Below, one piece after another: positions 1 to 9,682 of a stretch of 64,000 nt of DNA. A program made the position numbers and the translations under genes. The number at the start of each line of letters is the position of its first letter. The first letter of the stretch is position 1. The stretch spans positions 1 to 64,000 of the forward strand of contig NZ_PYON01000002.1 in the NCBI RefSeq assembly GCF_003026355.1, written 5' to 3'. The notes beneath the pieces are model-generated. The model was not told where the DNA came from, did not search any database, and saw nothing but the letters and a program-made list of their open reading frames with translations. The DNA comes from Photobacterium kishitanii. Its GTDB lineage: Bacteria > Pseudomonadota > Gammaproteobacteria > Enterobacterales > Vibrionaceae.

Positions 1-1592
1 CTATTATTTCATGGAAGTATTGTTTTAACTGTACAATAAGAATTACTAAAAAAATAATATATAAAAAAGGTCTTTCTCCATCAGATAAAATTATATCTCT
101 AGAAAAAACATTCCACCTTTCCATTGATAAAGGAATGAATGAACTTAGCCTTTTATTAAAAATACCTAACGATAATTTAGCAATCATAATTAATGATGAT
201 AATTCTTATAAGAGTTATTTCGATAACAATGAAAAAATAATCATTGCATACGAATTAGCCCATGAAGTTCAGTTTTTAAATAATCAAAATTTAGAATTGT
301 TATACAACAATATGTGTAATAACCACATTGAGATTATCATTCCATTATTTACAACAACCGATAATATCAGTCACTATTTCATTTCTGCTAACAAATCGAA
401 CAATACTATATATTCATATGAGGAAATCGTAGCCTTAAAAGAATTATTTAATCGAATTCAGCATATTATTACTGCTGAAATTAAAATAAAAAGCTCACAA
501 GCGCTAGCTAACTCTATTGCACATGAAATGAGAAATCCATTAGCACAAGTAACTTTACAATTAAAAGAAATAAGCAATAAAACAATAGATAAAAAAATAT
601 ATCCACATATCATCAATGCTAAATCTGCAATCAATCATGGTAACCAACTCATTGATATTATATTAAAAGAAATAAATGACTTCACTTTTGCTGATCATAA
701 CATTGAAAATAAAAATATATCCGATATCATTAACTTTGTAATAAATACATATTGTTATGATAAGGATCAATATAGAAATAGAGTTATTTTCTTTGATAAA
801 CAAGATTTTATTATTAAGACAAACCCTACTTTAATAAACTTTGTGTTTTTTAATCTTATTAGAAATGCCACATTTTATTTTGAGTCTCACCCAGAAAGTA
901 CTATTCATATAAAAACCGTAACTGGTGAGAAATATAATTATGTAATATTTAGTGATTTCGGTCCAGGTATACCAACTAATATCATAGATAATATTTTTAA
1001 TGAATTTTTCACACATAACAAAGTTGGTGGCAGTGGATTAGGATTAAGTTATTGTAAACGCGCAATGGAAGCTCTTGATGGAACTATTACATGTACCTCA
1101 ATTGAAGGTATATACACCGAGTTTAAGCTTCATATTCCTATTATAGTATCAACTAAGAACAAACATCTGCCTCATAAGGAAACTAATCCACAGACTCCAT
1201 TATATAACTTTACTCATAAAACAATATTGATTGTTGATGATAGCCATACGATGCGTGAGCTTACAGCTCAATATCTAAAAAAGTTTAATGTGAATATTGC
1301 CATGGTATCTAATGGCCTCGATGCAATAAATTATATAAGCCATAATCATGTTGATCTTATTCTAATGGATATTCAAATGCCGGGATTAAATGGCTATGAG
1401 ACAACTGCAAGAATAAAAAAACAATTGCCTCAAATACCTATTATTGCTTTATCGGCCCAATCATCACTAGATGAAATCACTAAAATAGCAATGACGATGG
1501 ATGATCACATAATGAAACCACCCACAAAAGAACAGCTACAATCAATATTAGTCAAATATCTAAAAAATACTCATCTTGTTGCGTCATCTTAA
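1..1592 (+). CDS. hybrid sensor histidine kinase, 5' end outside the window
   Basis: The frame is open from base 3 with no stop, so the gene enters from the left; the first internal ATG at 135 is probably not the start. Seen in order: an H-box AHEMRNPL with the phospho-accepting His at codon 522-524, an N-box NLIRNA, G1 DFGPGIP and G2 GGSGLGLSY of a HATPase domain, then a C-terminal receiver domain with VDDSHTM and the acceptor Asp in MDIQMP at 1368-1370. No HPt domain follows, so phosphate probably passes to a separate phosphotransfer protein. The SIAHEMRNPL form of the H-box recalls the quorum-sensing kinases CqsS and LuxN of Vibrio; since the sensor region is missing this stays a suggestion. 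The gene is visibly more AT-rich than the pha genes that follow. Confidence 0.85.
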   Translation, partial: IISWKYCFNCTIRITKKIIYKKGLSPSDKIISLEKTFHLSIDKGMNELSLLLKIPNDNLAIIINDDNSYKSYFDNNEKIIIAYELAHEVQFLNNQNLELLYNNMCNNHIEIIIPLFTTTDNISHYFISANKSNNTIYSYEEIVALKELFNRIQHIITAEIKIKSSQALANSIAHEMRNPLAQVTLQLKEISNKTIDKKIYPHIINAKSAINHGNQLIDIILKEINDFTFADHNIENKNISDIINFVINTYCYDKDQYRNRVIFFDKQDFIIKTNPTLINFVFFNLIRNATFYFESHPESTIHIKTVTGEKYNYVIFSDFGPGIPTNIIDNIFNEFFTHNKVGGSGLGLSYCKRAMEALDGTITCTSIEGIYTEFKLHIPIIVSTKNKHLPHKETNPQTPLYNFTHKTILIVDDSHTMRELTAQYLKKFNVNIAMVSNGLDAINYISHNHVDLILMDIQMPGLNGYETTARIKKQLPQIPIIALSAQSSLDEITKIAMTMDDHIMKPPTKEQLQSILVKYLKNTHLVASS

Positions 1593-2294
1593 ACTAGAAG
1601 CTGCTAGTGTCCTTGGCATTGAATACCAAACTGCAACATTTAAATGGCTAAACCATTACAGAAAACAGTAAAGCCTTTTGTAAAGCAACGGTTCTTAGTC
1701 ATATTCAATTGTATTTAAAATTCATTGCCGATCCCACCTCCTGTAAATGCAATTATCAATGAATATAGTAATAGACACCTTTCTATACCCCAATAACATG
1801 TTGTTTATTTGTTACTAATATGGATAAACAAGGGCGAACAGTCAAAATATTGTATTAAATTATCTACTTTATAAAAATATTCACTGCTTGTTTTTTGAAC
1901 ACTTTTACAACCATTGATTCTAGGTGACTTACGCCACACCTGCGCGCTATTTTGACCGAGCAATACTTAGATATTCGAGTTGTTCTGTTATATCAAGCCA
2001 ACCAATAAAGATGAATCACCAAACAAGAAAGATAACGCCATTAAATCTATATTAAACTCAGAAAAACAAACACTGTAGCAGTGATATTCGTTTCATATGA
2101 AAAATGACTAAATCAACCTGTAAATATACAAACTTACTTGTTTATTTTAGAAATATAAAATAACAATTCGTCGGCGCAGAATAATTAAATCAGCGACGAG
2201 GTGTTAATTTTTAAATTCACCGCCCGTAGATAAAATAGACATAACATCATGAATATTATGTATTTTAATTTAACAACAGGAGAAAAATGTAGTA
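1593..2294. other. 700-bp intergenic region, possible helix-turn-helix remnant
   Basis: No convincing gene. Directly after the kinase stop, a +1-shifted frame reads EAASVLGIEYQTATFKWL up to a stop near 1671, which resembles the helix-turn-helix of a transposase or regulator but has no start and no continuation, so it is at best a fragment. The last 100 bases are AT-rich and should hold the promoter of phaB, but I see no clear -35/-10 pair. The AGGAG at about 2277-2282 lies some 12 bases before the phaB ATG, a little far for a ribosome-binding site. Confidence 0.4.
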
Positions 2295-3038
2295 ATGACT
2301 AATCAAATTGCTTTAGTAACAGGGGCTAATGGTGGCATTGGTTCGAAAATTACTGAAGAGTTGGTAAAAGCAGGCTATCGCGTTATCGCAGGTTATTACC
2401 CAAGCGAAAAAGACAGAGCAACCGCTTGGATTAATGATGCCAAATATACTCAAGATGAAGTGCGCTTATTACCATTAGATGTAACTGATGCAGAACATTG
2501 CCAAGAAGTATTAACAGCTTTATGGCAAGAAGAAGGCCAAATCGATGTACTTGTTAATAACGCAGGTATTACACGAGATGCATTATTTAAACGTATGAAT
2601 TTTGAACAATGGGATGCTGTTATTAAAACAAATCTTAATAGTTTGTTTTATGTTACTCATCCTCTTTTCAGCTTCATGTGTGAAAAAGGTAGCTGTCGTA
2701 TTATCAATATGACTTCTGTTAACGGTTTAAAAGGTCAATTTGGTCAAGTTAATTACTCTGCGGCAAAAGCAGGAGTGATTGGTTTTACCAAAGCGTTAGC
2801 CGCAGAAGGTGCAAAATTTGGTGTTACTGTTAATGCTGTTGCACCGGGTTATACCAATACTGCAATGGTCTCTGTTTTAAAACCAGAAGTGATTGATAAC
2901 ATTTGCTCAACGATTCCTATGAAACGTCTAGCCGAACCCAGTGAAATCGCTGCAGCTGTTGTATTCCTTGCCAGTGAAAATGCTCAATACATCACTGGTG
3001 AAACATTATCCGTTAATGGCGGCTTGTACATGCACTAA
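2295..3038 (+). CDS. phaB: acetoacetyl-CoA reductase PhaB
   Basis: A 247-residue short-chain dehydrogenase that reduces acetoacetyl-CoA to (R)-3-hydroxybutyryl-CoA with NADPH, the second step of polyhydroxybutyrate synthesis, in the cytosol. Seen: nucleotide-binding GANGGIG near residues 10-16, the NNAG motif, the active-site Ser region NMTSVNG, and catalytic Tyr154 and Lys158 in YSAAK. FabG reductases share these motifs; the assignment to PhaB rests on its position directly before a thiolase, a phasin and a PHA synthase. phaA follows after 21 bases, so the two are probably co-transcribed. The order phaB-phaA-phaP-phaC is that of Vibrio cholerae chromosome II. Confidence 0.93.
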   Translation: MTNQIALVTGANGGIGSKITEELVKAGYRVIAGYYPSEKDRATAWINDAKYTQDEVRLLPLDVTDAEHCQEVLTALWQEEGQIDVLVNNAGITRDALFKRMNFEQWDAVIKTNLNSLFYVTHPLFSFMCEKGSCRIINMTSVNGLKGQFGQVNYSAAKAGVIGFTKALAAEGAKFGVTVNAVAPGYTNTAMVSVLKPEVIDNICSTIPMKRLAEPSEIAAAVVFLASENAQYITGETLSVNGGLYMH

Positions 3039-3059
3039 TGCTACAAAAGGATTGTAGGC

Positions 3060-4265
3060 ATGAATAAAATTTACATTGTAGCGGCAAAACGTACCCCAAT
3101 AGGTAGCTTTAACGGCTCATTAAAAACATTGTCTGCGGCAAAATTGGGTTCTATTGCAATCCATGCGGCTGTTGAACAAGCTCACTTGTCCAGTGAAGAA
3201 ATTGATGAAGTAATTGTTGGTAATGTTATCAGTGCCGATCAAGGAATGGGAATTGGCCGTCAGGCCTCTTTATTATCGGGAATTCCAGAAACAGTTCCAG
3301 CCTATACATTAAATATGGTTTGTGGCAGTGGTATGAAAACTGTTATGGATGCAGCGTCACACATCAAAGCAGATGATGCCGAAATTGTTGTTGCAGCGGG
3401 GGCAGAGAGTATGTCTCAAATTCCATTCTGTGTACCTGCAGCCATTCGTAATGGTCAAAAAATGGGAAGTCTAACCCTCAAGGATTTGCTCGTTACTGAC
3501 GGTTTGACTGATGCTTTTCATCACTATCACATGGGTGTAACAGCTGAGAATGTAGTTAGTAAAGAAGGACTTACACGTGAACAGCAGGACGTGTTCGCAT
3601 TAAATAGTCAAAAAAAAGCTATCAGTGCAATTGAACAAGGTAAATTTGTATCTGAAATTGTACCAATTGAAGTGGTAACTCACAGGGCAACGACTATTGT
3701 TGATACGGATGAATATCCAAAATCGAACACGACTATAGAATCGTTACAAAGTTTACGCCCAGTATTTAAGCTTGATGGTACCGTAACGGCAGGGAATGCT
3801 TCTGGTATTAATGATTGTGGCAGCGCGATTATCGTTGCATCTGAGAGTGCTGTTGAAAAATACAATTTAACCCCACTAGCTGAGATTGTCAGTTATGCTC
3901 AAGCTGGTGTTGCACCAGAAATAATGGGCTTAGGGCCAGTACCTGCCGTATTGCAAGCTTTAAGTAAAGCCAAATTGTCCTTAGGTGATATTGATTTATT
4001 CGAATTTAACGAAGCCTTTGCTGGTCAAGCATTAGGAGTCATGTCCGAATTAGCTAAAGATACAGGTGTACATGTTGAAGACTTAAGTCGACGTGTAAAC
4101 GTAAATGGCGGTGCGATTGCATTAGGTCACCCTCTAGGAGCTTCTGGTAACCGTATTCTTGTTACTCTTATATATGAAATGCTTCGTTCCAATGCTAAAT
4201 ATGGATTAGCAACTTTATGTGTTGGTGGCGGTATGGGAACTGCGGTCATTATCAAACATATTTAA
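3060..4265 (+). CDS. phaA: acetyl-CoA acetyltransferase (beta-ketothiolase) PhaA
   Basis: A 401-residue type II thiolase that condenses two acetyl-CoA to acetoacetyl-CoA, feeding PhaB. Seen: acyl-accepting Cys88 in NMVCGSG, His357 in GHPLGASG, and the second catalytic Cys387 in LCVGGGMG; the length is standard for biosynthetic thiolases. It lies between phaB and the phasin gene, and its context argues for the biosynthetic rather than the beta-oxidation enzyme. A 72-base gap separates it from the phasin gene, which has its own ribosome-binding site (AAGGAAA before ATG 4338). No frameshift or missing residue was noticed. Confidence 0.95.
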   Translation: MNKIYIVAAKRTPIGSFNGSLKTLSAAKLGSIAIHAAVEQAHLSSEEIDEVIVGNVISADQGMGIGRQASLLSGIPETVPAYTLNMVCGSGMKTVMDAASHIKADDAEIVVAAGAESMSQIPFCVPAAIRNGQKMGSLTLKDLLVTDGLTDAFHHYHMGVTAENVVSKEGLTREQQDVFALNSQKKAISAIEQGKFVSEIVPIEVVTHRATTIVDTDEYPKSNTTIESLQSLRPVFKLDGTVTAGNASGINDCGSAIIVASESAVEKYNLTPLAEIVSYAQAGVAPEIMGLGPVPAVLQALSKAKLSLGDIDLFEFNEAFAGQALGVMSELAKDTGVHVEDLSRRVNVNGGAIALGHPLGASGNRILVTLIYEMLRSNAKYGLATLCVGGGMGTAVIIKHI

Positions 4266-4337
4266 TTATGTTTACGATAATAATCTAATTTTCTATTTCT
4301 CTTCCTGTTTTATTCTCTATGTTATAAGGAAAATATT

Positions 4338-4694
4338 ATGTACAACGAAATGTTTAAATCTTTTTCAGAGCAAGCAGAAAAAACGCTAGCTCCTTATATG
4401 AAATTCAATCATCTTTTTACTAAAAATATTGAAAATATAGCTGAATTACAACTTGCAGCTGTTCGTGCTTACTCAGATCTTGGTCTAAGTCAGCTAAAAT
4501 CAATTGATCAAATAAAAGATATACAAAGTTTGGGTGTCTACAGTACTCAACAAATTCAATCATTAACTAAATTGTCTCAACAATTAATCGATGATAGCAA
4601 CAAATTCTCTAATATTGCTCAAGAATTCAAGAACGATATTGAAGAGCTTGCGGCTGAAAATATGAAGCAAAGCGCTACCGCTAAATGCATCTGA
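4338..4694 (+). CDS. phaP: phasin (PHA granule surface protein)
   Basis: A 118-residue protein without signal peptide. It is almost wholly helical and amphipathic, with the run SFSEQAEKTLAPYMKFNHLF followed by helices rich in Gln and Leu, which is typical of Phasin_2-type proteins that coat PHA granules and control their size and number. Function is inferred from this and from its place between phaA and phaC. A strong hairpin with a T-run follows 13 bases after the stop, so most transcripts from the phaB promoter probably end here. Phasins are needed in much larger amount than the synthase, and this arrangement would provide that. Confidence 0.87.
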   Translation: MYNEMFKSFSEQAEKTLAPYMKFNHLFTKNIENIAELQLAAVRAYSDLGLSQLKSIDQIKDIQSLGVYSTQQIQSLTKLSQQLIDDSNKFSNIAQEFKNDIEELAAENMKQSATAKCI

Positions 4695-4707
4695 TATGTT
4701 TATAATT

Positions 4708-4735
4708 GCCGCCTGATCATTTAGGCGGCTTTTTT
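4708..4735 (+). terminator. intrinsic terminator between phaP and phaC
   Basis: A 7-bp GC-rich stem (GCCGCCT / AGGCGGC) with an 8-base loop and six T residues. It lies inside the pha cluster, 22 bases before the phaC start, so it probably lowers phaC expression relative to phaBAP, or ends that operon. Confidence 0.88.
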
Positions 4736-4757
4736 ATAGCTAAAGAAGGTCGTTAAA

Positions 4758-6542
4758 ATGGATAGCCGTTTTTTTTCAGAATATTTTTCTAGTTTAAATA
4801 ATATTAACGAAACTTGGTGGAGTAATTTTAAATTAGAAAATACAGCTATTACTAGTCCATTAACTCAAGCATTGAATGATTTAACACTAAAAGATAGTCA
4901 AAAGTTGATTGAAGGTACATGGTCAAAACCTGATAGCCTTACAAAGATACAAATGGAATGGTGGGAAAGCCAAATGGCTATTTGGCAAGAAGTTATCACT
5001 TACGATAAAAAAACATCCCCTGTTATTCAACCAGACGAAGGCGATAAACGGTTTTTAGATCCAGCTTGGGATAATGATGCTTTTTATAACTGTATCAAAC
5101 AATCTTATTTGCTTTTAAATAATAAAATTCAACAAGCTATCAATGATATTGATGGTGTTGATGACAAAGTAAAAGAGCGCTTAAGTTTTTTTTCTCGACA
5201 AGCGCTAAACGCTTTATCACCAACGAATTTCTTAATGACAAACCCTGAACTAACACGACTAACCATTGAACAAGATGGTGTTAACTTAGTTAACGGTTTG
5301 AAATTACTAGAGCAAGATATCGAATCAAGTGCTGATGTATTAAGAATTCGTATGACAAATAAAGAAGCTTTCCAAGTCGGTAAAGATTTAGCAAATACTG
5401 AAGGGAAAGTTGTCTTTAAAAATCATTTATTCGAATTAATTCAATACAAATCATTAACGGCGAAAGTTAATGTAACACCTCTACTTATTATTCCGCCTTT
5501 CATAAATAAATACTACATTCTAGATTTACGTGAAAAGAATTCCATGGTGCGGTGGCTTCTTCAGCAAGGTCATGCTGTATTCATGATTTCATGGAGAAAT
5601 CCAGATGCATCTATGAAAGATATCGATTTTGCTGATTATATAATCGATGGTGTAATTAAGGCGACCGAAGTTGTTGAAGATATAACTAAGGCCAAAAAAA
5701 TTAATGCCGTTGGTTACTGTATTGGTGGTACTTTGTTGGCAGCTAGCCAAGCATATATGATTGCAAAACGTATACGTAATCGTATTAAGACAGCAACGTA
5801 CTTTACAACATTATTGGATTTTTCGCAGCCTGGAGAGATCGGTGCATATATCAATAATGAAATGATTTCCGCGATTGAACAAAGTAATGCTCAAAAAGGC
5901 TATATGGATGGCCGATCTTTAAGTGTTACTTTTTCATTATTGAAAGAAAATAGTTTGTATTGGAACTATTACGTTAATAATTATTTAAAAGGTAATAATC
6001 CAATTGACTTCGATTTATTGTACTGGAATGGTGACAGTACTAACGTGACTGAAAAATGTCATAGCACCTTATTAAGAAGTCTATATTTAAATAACAAATT
6101 GATAGATCCTAAAGGACTTAAAATAAATGATGTATACTTAGATTTAACAAAAATAAAAGTACCCTCTTATTTTATATCTGCTCAAGAAGATCATCTAGCA
6201 CTTTGGAAAAGTACTTACTGTGGCGCTTTAAATCTTTCAGGCAAGAATACTTTTGTATTAGGTGAATCAGGACATATTGCTGGTATTGTAAATCATCCAG
6301 ATCGGCAGAAATATGGTTACTGGACTAATGATACAATATCAAAAACACCAGAATCCTGGTTTGATAAAGCAAACCACCAAACAGGATCTTGGTGGGTCCA
6401 CTGGAATGATTGGTTGAAAAAACAAGAAACTGCTAAACCTATTTTAGCCAATAGATTTGGAAGTAAAAATAATCCCGTTCTAGGTAATGCTCCTGGAGTC
6501 TATGTTTTACAAGGTTTACCTATTGTACAAGAAACTATTTAG
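4758..6542 (+). CDS. phaC: class I poly(3-hydroxyalkanoate) synthase PhaC
   Basis: A 594-residue PHA synthase that polymerises (R)-3-hydroxybutyryl-CoA at the granule surface. Seen: an N-terminal PhaC_N region, the SWRNPD motif, and an alpha/beta-hydrolase core with the lipase-like box GYCIGG, where Cys321 replaces Ser as in all PHA synthases. The other triad residues are Asp478 in SAQEDH and His506 in ESGHIAG. The length fits class I enzymes, and no phaE or phaR subunit gene is present. The AAGAAGG at about 4743-4749 is a good ribosome-binding site. It may be read through from phaP or from a promoter hidden in the short gap. About 500 bases without a gene follow. Confidence 0.95.
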   Translation: MDSRFFSEYFSSLNNINETWWSNFKLENTAITSPLTQALNDLTLKDSQKLIEGTWSKPDSLTKIQMEWWESQMAIWQEVITYDKKTSPVIQPDEGDKRFLDPAWDNDAFYNCIKQSYLLLNNKIQQAINDIDGVDDKVKERLSFFSRQALNALSPTNFLMTNPELTRLTIEQDGVNLVNGLKLLEQDIESSADVLRIRMTNKEAFQVGKDLANTEGKVVFKNHLFELIQYKSLTAKVNVTPLLIIPPFINKYYILDLREKNSMVRWLLQQGHAVFMISWRNPDASMKDIDFADYIIDGVIKATEVVEDITKAKKINAVGYCIGGTLLAASQAYMIAKRIRNRIKTATYFTTLLDFSQPGEIGAYINNEMISAIEQSNAQKGYMDGRSLSVTFSLLKENSLYWNYYVNNYLKGNNPIDFDLLYWNGDSTNVTEKCHSTLLRSLYLNNKLIDPKGLKINDVYLDLTKIKVPSYFISAQEDHLALWKSTYCGALNLSGKNTFVLGESGHIAGIVNHPDRQKYGYWTNDTISKTPESWFDKANHQTGSWWVHWNDWLKKQETAKPILANRFGSKNNPVLGNAPGVYVLQGLPIVQETI

Positions 6543-7083
6543 GCATTAGTTTTACAATCAATTAAAAATATTTATTTCTTGTGATTTCTAATTGATCTGT
6601 TAATAAGTAATTTAATATAACGTCTCTTTATTACCACCGAAATTAGACAGAGTTAATCATTCTTCTGACATCGGTGGTGATCGAGTACTGCACCTGATTA
6701 ATTTATAGAATACATCTATCCACTCTCATATAAATAAACTCCCAATACTGTTTATCAATATAATTAAATTCTTTACCTGCCAACTTTTCTTACAAAACAC
6801 CTGATACCGTATTATGACAATTTTCACCCTGTTATAAAAACCTTTATAAAATAATGGCTTTATTTTCAGTCTCAAATAGCGGCTTCTTTGGGGAAGATTC
6901 AGAATAGAATGGTATCGCGATTAACTGTTAAGCACTGAGTAGCAGTGTATATTATAAAATATAGGGTGAATGTAAGGCTAGATTAAGTACTGGGCTTATC
7001 TTGAAATGAATAATATAACTCTTTGGTTGAGCTGAAAACGAATCTCTATCTATGTATATTCAAAATAAAAACAAACATAAAAT
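6543..7083. other. intergenic region downstream of phaC
   Basis: No gene found on either strand. An inverted repeat with arms ACCACCGA and TCGGTGGT, about 35 bases apart, lies near 6634-6684; it lacks a T-run and its role is unknown. The rest is AT-rich without an obvious promoter. phaC and ackA converge here. Confidence 0.4.
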
Positions 7084-7113
7084 TCAAGCTTTGACCCTTG
7101 AGTCAAAGCTTGA
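7084..7113 (-). terminator. terminator of ackA
   Basis: A perfect 12-bp stem (TCAAGCTTTGAC and its complement) with a 6-base loop. On the minus strand it is followed by a T-rich run, which places it about 120 bases after the acetate kinase stop. Confidence 0.75.
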
Positions 7114-7234
7114 TTGATTTATGTGTGAATATTTTCAACGCTAGACTTTTTAAGCTTTCGTCCATACATAACACTAATGCTTTGTAGTTCGACAGCTATA
7201 CGCGAAACTAAGTCTAAAACAATGACAGCTACTA

Positions 7235-8434
7235 TTACGCTTCAGCGTTAAGTAGAGCAACTGATTGTTGAGCAATCACAAATTCTTCGTTAGTTGGAAT
7301 CACCATCGCTAATGGCGTATTTGGTTGGCTAATGATACCTTCAGCACCAAAACGGGCTGCTTCATTACCCGCAACATCTTCACGGTAACCAAAAATTTTC
7401 AGTAAACGCATAATTTCACGACGTACTGGCAGTGAATTCTCACCGATACCACCTGTGAAAATGATGCCATCTAACTCATCTAACGCGACCATATATGAAG
7501 CAATATATTTAGCAGCACGGTAGCTAAAGACTTCAAATGCAAGTTTAGCATCATGATTACCGGCTTCCATCGCTTCAATAACGCCACGACAATCACTGGT
7601 TAAGCCTGAAACACCTAAGAAACCAGAATTACCCACTAGTTCTTGATGTAAACGTTCAGGTGTCCAACCTTTCTTCAATAGATATTCAAGAATACTTGGA
7701 TCAATATCACCACAGCGAGTGCCCATCATTAGACCAGCAAGCGGGGTGAAACCCATTGAAGTATCAATACTCTCACCATTTTTAACGACACAAACAGATG
7801 CACCGTTACCAAGGTGAACAGAAATAAAGCTTGATGCTTCAACAGGTTTATTAATCCTTTTTGCAGCTTCACGAGTAACATAATAATGGCTTGTACCATG
7901 TGCGCCGTAACGACGAATATTATATTGCTGACAAACTTCTTTTGAAATTGCATATGTATATGCTTTTTCAGGCATTGTTTGGTGGAAAGCAGTATCAAAC
8001 ACAGCAAACTGTGACAAGGTAGGAAATGCTTTAGCAGCAGCACGCATACCCAATACATGGGCAGGATTATGTAACGGAGCTAAATCACTCAACGCTTCAA
8101 TATCAGCCATTACTTGCTCATCAACGCGAACCGTTGAATTAAACTTAGTCCCACCATGTACAACACGGTGACCAATAGTGACGATATTATCTTTCATACC
8201 AAGTTCATCAACCAATGCAACGATACGATCAATTGCTTGTTGGTGATGACCGTCAAGGCCTGTAAGTTTGAACTCTTGTTTTTCACCGTTAACTTTCCAG
8301 CTAACGACTGCTTCAGGGAGATTAAAACACTCACCAAGGCCACTTAACGTAGCTTCACCGGTTACAGTATCAATCAACGCAAATTTAAGTGAAGAACTAC
8401 CAGAATTGATTACGAGAACTAAAGAATTGCTCAT
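7235..8434 (-). CDS. ackA: acetate kinase (second, chromosome II copy)
   Basis: Interconverts acetate plus ATP with acetyl phosphate plus ADP. Seen: the N-terminal ASKHA phosphate loop VLVINSGSSSLKF, the HRVVHGG segment, HLGNGAS, and FTGGIGEN near the C-terminus. I chose the ATG at 8434, giving 399 residues as usual for the family; an upstream ATG at 8485 would add 17 residues not seen in the family. No pta gene is adjacent, so this is a stand-alone copy, as known for the second acetate kinase of V. cholerae. Which acid it prefers in the cell cannot be told; propionate kinase is a possible alternative. Confidence 0.93.
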   Translation of the reverse strand: MSNSLVLVINSGSSSLKFALIDTVTGEATLSGLGECFNLPEAVVSWKVNGEKQEFKLTGLDGHHQQAIDRIVALVDELGMKDNIVTIGHRVVHGGTKFNSTVRVDEQVMADIEALSDLAPLHNPAHVLGMRAAAKAFPTLSQFAVFDTAFHQTMPEKAYTYAISKEVCQQYNIRRYGAHGTSHYYVTREAAKRINKPVEASSFISVHLGNGASVCVVKNGESIDTSMGFTPLAGLMMGTRCGDIDPSILEYLLKKGWTPERLHQELVGNSGFLGVSGLTSDCRGVIEAMEAGNHDAKLAFEVFSYRAAKYIASYMVALDELDGIIFTGGIGENSLPVRREIMRLLKIFGYREDVAGNEAARFGAEGIISQPNTPLAMVIPTNEEFVIAQQSVALLNAEA

Positions 8435-8924
8435 GGTTATCTCATCAGAATTTTTAAGGGCGAATTTCGGATTTAGTAAAAACATCCAGTTTCGGATTTA
8501 CTCAGTTCAATGCGTGATATTCATTCAACTCAGTAAGTACGTGCTAATCATATTACTCAATTTTTTTTTAATGTCTCAACTTTTGTTTCAAAAAACCCTC
8601 AAAAGTTTAAAATTTACTGGTTTAGATCAATTTTAAGACTAAAAATCGATTTAATTCGCATAAATCCGCACCATTTGATCAAATTAAGTTGAGTGTTTGA
8701 TGGGCTTTTTTTTATCTTTTTAAGCTATCACTAACGATATCTTATGGTTTTACCATCGGAACGATTAAGAATTAACCGTATTTAGTACGTGAATTTCAAT
8801 TGAGAAATGGAATAGACACAATAAAAATAATATTATCAGTTATGCATTCTTGCAGCGAATACTAAATAGTAAGAAAACATTACCGATCACAAACAAATTA
8901 ACTTCTTTTGAGATGATAGCTAAA
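8435..8924. promoter_or_regulatory. ackA upstream region with an imperfect inverted repeat
   Basis: Between the divergent ends no gene is seen. An imperfect inverted repeat with 15-base arms (TTACTCAGTTCAATG against its near complement, two mismatches) occupies about 8499-8537, just before ackA. Two AT-rich segments near 8630 and 8680 contain TTAGATCAATTTTAA and TTTGATCAAATTAA, which look like degenerate FNR- or ArcA-type sites. These are guesses from shape alone. Confidence 0.3.
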
Positions 8925-9602
8925 TTATTCATCTACTGATGAGCTGTCCAGTGCTTGATAATAGTCATAAAGACTATCAATATCCGCACTACACATAATT
9001 GTCATAGCTGCTTTTAATTGTGGAACTGACCAATTCCACCACTTCATTTCTAGTAATTGATTAATCTGTAACGGTGTAAAACGTTTTTTAACGCACCGAC
9101 CAGGATTACCAACGACTATCGAATAAGGTTCAACATCTTTAGTGATCACCGCACGCGTCCCAATCACAGCACCATCGCCAATCTTAACGCCTGGCATAAT
9201 CACACATTCAGCACCAAGCCAGACATCATTACCAATAACGGTATTCCCTGCACGCTCAAAACCACTTTTAACCCCATCACCAAACTCCTCAAAATCAAAA
9301 GGGAATGATGAAATCCAATCATGGCGATGGCCTTGATTACCTGCCAGCATAATCACGACCCCACTCGCAATTGAACAAAACCGGCCAATAATAAGCTTAT
9401 CGACTTCACCAAAAATACCTGACTGCCAAACCTCATTACTCGATTTGTCGCCCAATAAATAGTGAACACATTGATCTTCAAAATGATGTTGATGGTAATA
9501 GCCAGAATAATAGCTGTAATCACCCACTTCTATATTAGGATTCGTGATATGTTGTTTAATTTCATAACCACCAATCCAAGATGGAAAAATGCTCAACGTC
9601 AT
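8925..9602 (-). CDS. CatB/Vat-type hexapeptide-repeat O-acetyltransferase
   Basis: A 225-residue left-handed beta-helix acetyltransferase of the xenobiotic acetyltransferase (XAT) group, which uses acetyl-CoA to acetylate hydroxyl groups of chloramphenicol or streptogramins. Seen: NPNIEVGDYSYYSGYYH, GRFCSIASG, the catalytic-His segment AGNQGHRHDW, hexapeptide repeats through IGNDVWLGAECVIMPGVKIG, and the C-terminal EMKWWNW; the order matches CatB closely. The start at 9602 is chosen because AAAAGGAG precedes it by 7 bases; the longer reading from 9629 has no such site. It stands alone with no attC site, so it is not an integron cassette. Drug resistance is a family property, not shown here. 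Confidence 0.88.
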   Translation of the reverse strand: MTLSIFPSWIGGYEIKQHITNPNIEVGDYSYYSGYYHQHHFEDQCVHYLLGDKSSNEVWQSGIFGEVDKLIIGRFCSIASGVVIMLAGNQGHRHDWISSFPFDFEEFGDGVKSGFERAGNTVIGNDVWLGAECVIMPGVKIGDGAVIGTRAVITKDVEPYSIVVGNPGRCVKKRFTPLQINQLLEMKWWNWSVPQLKAAMTIMCSADIDSLYDYYQALDSSSVDE

Positions 9603-9682
9603 TACTATTCTCCTTTTTATACTCAACATTCAAAACAAAACGGCATATTATAACTAAAATACAAATCACCTTGGATCCCACT

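Noticed and set aside
6634..6684. Inverted repeat as the phaC terminator
   Set aside because: Arms are far apart and no T-run follows; it is mentioned only as a structure of unknown role.
7729..8058. Minus-strand 109-codon frame rich in hydrophobic residues
   Set aside because: It is an out-of-frame reading within acetate kinase, whose own frame has all family motifs.
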